Assembly: GCA_021654635.1 (NCBI GenBank)
Contig: AP025179.1
Coordinates: forward strand, 6,200,001-6,264,000
Length of the DNA: 64,000 nt
Direction of reading: 5' to 3'
Source: Mycobacterium kiyosense
GTDB taxonomy: Bacteria; Actinomycetota; Actinomycetes; Mycobacteriales; Mycobacteriaceae
The position numbers and the translations under genes are program-made. The notes under the pieces are model-generated. The model had not been told where the DNA came from. It saw only the letters and a program-made list of their open reading frames with translations, and did not search any database. The stretch's first letter is position 1. Each line of letters opens with the position of its first letter. Below are positions 62,538 through 64,000 of this stretch, one piece after another.

Positions 62538-63731
62538 GTGGACGGCGAGCGGTCACCGCGACGACGGCCGGAGGCCGGTCGGTCTCGACGGCCGGTGCCG
62601 CGCCCGGTCCCGGAACCGCCGCCGGTGTTGCGCCGCCCGAACCGACCGCCGGCCGGAGCAGCCTTCGCCGCCGAGCCGACGGCACCGCTGCGGTCCCCGC
62701 CGGCGCAGCCCAGCCCCGCACCACCGGCCCGGCCCGTCGCCCCGCGGCCACGCCGTCACCGCGGCAGCCGCCGTCGGCTGCGCACACTGGCGCTGAGCCT
62801 GGTGGTCGTGCTGCTGCTGGCCGCGGCCGGCCTCCTGGGCCTGACGCTGTGGTTCGATTCGGTCATGCACCGCGCGACGGTGCTGGCCGACTATCCGGAT
62901 CGGCCGGCCCCCGGCCGCGGCACCACCTGGCTGCTGGTGGGCTCCGACAACCGCCAGGACTTGTCCGCCGCGCAACAGGAAGAGCTGTCCACCGGCGGCG
63001 ACGTCGGGTCCGCCCGCACCGACACGATCCTGCTGGTCCACCTCCCCGGGTTCGGGTCGGCCACCCCGACCACGCTGGTGTCGATACCGCGAGATTCCTA
63101 TGTGCCGATCCCCGGCCACGGCCGCGACAAGATCAACGCCGCGTTCGCCCTCGGTGGGGCGCCGCTGCTGGCGCAGACGGTCGAGCAGGCCACCGGGTTG
63201 CGTCTCGACCACTACGCCGAGGTCGGATTCGGCGGCTTCGCCGTGCTGGTCGACGCCCTGGGCGGCGTCACGGTGTGCCCGGCCGAGCCGATCCACGATC
63301 CGCTGGCGGGACTGGATCTGGCCGCCGGCTGTCAGCAGTTGGATGGTCGCCGGGCGCTGGGCTATGTCCGGACCCGGGCCACGCCGCGGGCGGACCTGGA
63401 CCGCATGGTCCACCAGCGACAGTTCATGTCGGCGCTGCTGAGTCGCGCCACCAGCCCGGCGGTGTGGCTCAACCCGTGGCGCTGGTATTCGGTGCCGCAT
63501 GCCGCGGCCGCCGCGCTGACGGTGGACCGCGGGGTGCGCGCCTGGGACCTGGCCCAACTGGGTTGGGCGCTGCGCGGTCACCCCACCGCCCTGACCGTGC
63601 CGATCGGCGAGTTCACCGACAACGGCGCCGGTTCGGTGGTGGTCTGGAATCACGATGCGGCCCGCGCGCTGTTCGAGGCGATTGCCGCCGACGCACCGGT
63701 TCCGGCCGCCGCGATGGACGAACAGCCGTAA
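62538..63731 (+). CDS. LytR-CpsA-Psr (LCP) family protein, Rv3840-like
   Basis: 397 residues from GTG 62538. The first 75 residues are Pro/Arg-rich and cytoplasmic, then one membrane helix (LALSLVVVLLLAAAGLLGL), then the LCP domain: LLVGSDNRQ, ARTDTILLVHLP, SIPRDSYVPIPG, DKINAAFALGG, and YVRTRATPRADLDRMVHQRQF, where the substrate-binding Arg/Asp residues lie. LCP proteins attach glycopolymers such as arabinogalactan to peptidoglycan, so the old label of transcriptional regulator is misleading. It fits the wall theme of the window. Confidence 0.92.
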   Translation: MDGERSPRRRPEAGRSRRPVPRPVPEPPPVLRRPNRPPAGAAFAAEPTAPLRSPPAQPSPAPPARPVAPRPRRHRGSRRRLRTLALSLVVVLLLAAAGLLGLTLWFDSVMHRATVLADYPDRPAPGRGTTWLLVGSDNRQDLSAAQQEELSTGGDVGSARTDTILLVHLPGFGSATPTTLVSIPRDSYVPIPGHGRDKINAAFALGGAPLLAQTVEQATGLRLDHYAEVGFGGFAVLVDALGGVTVCPAEPIHDPLAGLDLAAGCQQLDGRRALGYVRTRATPRADLDRMVHQRQFMSALLSRATSPAVWLNPWRWYSVPHAAAAALTVDRGVRAWDLAQLGWALRGHPTALTVPIGEFTDNGAGSVVVWNHDAARALFEAIAADAPVPAAAMDEQP

Positions 63732-63758
63732 CCGGCAAATGGCCGGGCAATTGGACGG

Positions 63759-63777
63759 ATAGCTTAGGTAATCCTTC
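63759..63777 (+). promoter_or_regulatory. IdeR-like box 1 upstream of bfrB
   Basis: ATAGCTTAGGTAATCCTTC matches the iron-box consensus at 12 of 19 positions, with an intact TTAGG core. It lies 131 bp before the bfrB start. In Mtb, IdeR activates bfrB from sites well upstream of the promoter. Confidence 0.45.
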
Positions 63778-63836
63778 GGCGATCTTTCGCCCGCCCGGCT
63801 GGGCCAAGGGAGAATATGATTATTGTGGGCCAACAG

Positions 63837-63855
63837 TTAGGAAACCCTTTCCTGA
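63837..63855 (+). promoter_or_regulatory. IdeR-like box 2 upstream of bfrB
   Basis: TTAGGAAACCCTTTCCTGA is itself an imperfect palindrome and matches the IdeR consensus at 12 of 19 positions, including TTAGG and CCT. It ends 52 bp before the bfrB start. Spacing from box 1 is 78 bp. Confidence 0.5.
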
Positions 63856-63907
63856 GTAAGTGATACCTTCGTTGCTGATGCCCCGTGAACTGGGATAACC
63901 TGCGCCC

Positions 63908-64000
63908 ATGACCGATTACGACGGAACGAAGACAAAATTCCATGCACTAATGCAGGAACAGATTTTCAACGAATTCACCGCCGCCCAGCAATATGTTGCC
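63908..64000 (+). CDS. bfrB: BfrB ferritin, 5' end only
   Basis: The first 31 residues, beginning MTDYDGTKTKFHALM, then EQIFNEFTAAQQYVA, run to the window end without a stop. They match the N-terminus of the iron-storage ferritin BfrB, with the Glu of NEFTAAQQY being a ferroxidase-centre position. Two IdeR-like boxes lie upstream, in accord with iron-induced expression. No ribosome site is visible; TAACCT at 63896-63901 could be a -10 box for a leaderless start. Confidence 0.9.
   Translation, partial: MTDYDGTKTKFHALMQEQIFNEFTAAQQYVA

Overview
The window is high-GC actinobacterial DNA from a Mycobacterium. It carries the arabinogalactan / mycolic-acid assembly locus in the gene order known from M. 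tuberculosis (Mtb) Rv3792 to Rv3841. A PE-family gene suggests a slow-growing species. The Mtb sulfolipid cluster (Rv3820c-Rv3828c) and the IS1557 copy are missing, and several genes not found at this place in Mtb are present. All comparisons with Mtb are from memory of gene order and protein families, not from a database search.

Layout. 1-11.6 kb: the end of aftA, then embC, embA and embB (arabinosyltransferases, ethambutol targets). Unusually, an oppositely oriented membrane GGDEF gene and three 61-bp tandem repeats sit between embC and embA. 11.6-15.8 kb: four accessory genes (MDR oxidoreductase, Tat-exported arylsulfotransferase-like protein, SGNH hydrolase, small secreted protein). 15.8-17.6 kb: a fadE35-like acyl-CoA dehydrogenase broken by two single-base insertions. 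17.7-30.2 kb, minus strand: accD4, pks13, fadD32, a culp6-like cutinase, mpt51/fbpD and fbpA, which make and transfer mycolic acids. 30.6-37.2 kb, minus strand: aftB, ubiA, a PAP2 phosphatase, glfT2 and glf, which make decaprenyl-phosphoarabinose and build the galactan and arabinan. 37.4-40.3 kb: erp and a peptidoglycan amidase.

40.3-47.9 kb is the most unusual part. It holds a fused ornithine-decarboxylase-like / spermidine-synthase-like gene, a DUF222-HNH gene, a frameshifted PE gene, and a three-gene operon: DUF1190-like lipoprotein/membrane protein, glutathionylspermidine-synthase-like ATP-grasp ligase, and DUF350 membrane protein. The same three families form the E. coli yjfLMC/ygiBC-type sets. 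Together with the decarboxylase/aminopropyltransferase fusion they suggest a polyamine-ligation system in an organism group that uses mycothiol rather than glutathione.

48.0-53.6 kb: a HAD phosphatase, three PlsC-type acyltransferases, a truncated phosphotransferase remnant, a Rieske/metallo-beta-lactamase protein and a small partner. 53.7-57.8 kb: an FAD dehydrogenase, its likely TetR regulator (with two matching operators found here), a DUF2834 protein and serS. 57.9-64.0 kb: a septum-formation-type membrane protein, a mini-zincin, a Cys-rich small protein, a phosphoglycerate mutase-like protein, pheA, an IdeR-box-controlled DUF2470-like gene, an LCP protein and the start of bfrB behind two IdeR-like boxes.

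At least seven genes are interrupted by one-base changes, nearly all in runs of G or C. This looks more like systematic sequencing error than real gene decay. No rRNA, tRNA, CRISPR array, prophage or insertion sequence was recognised.
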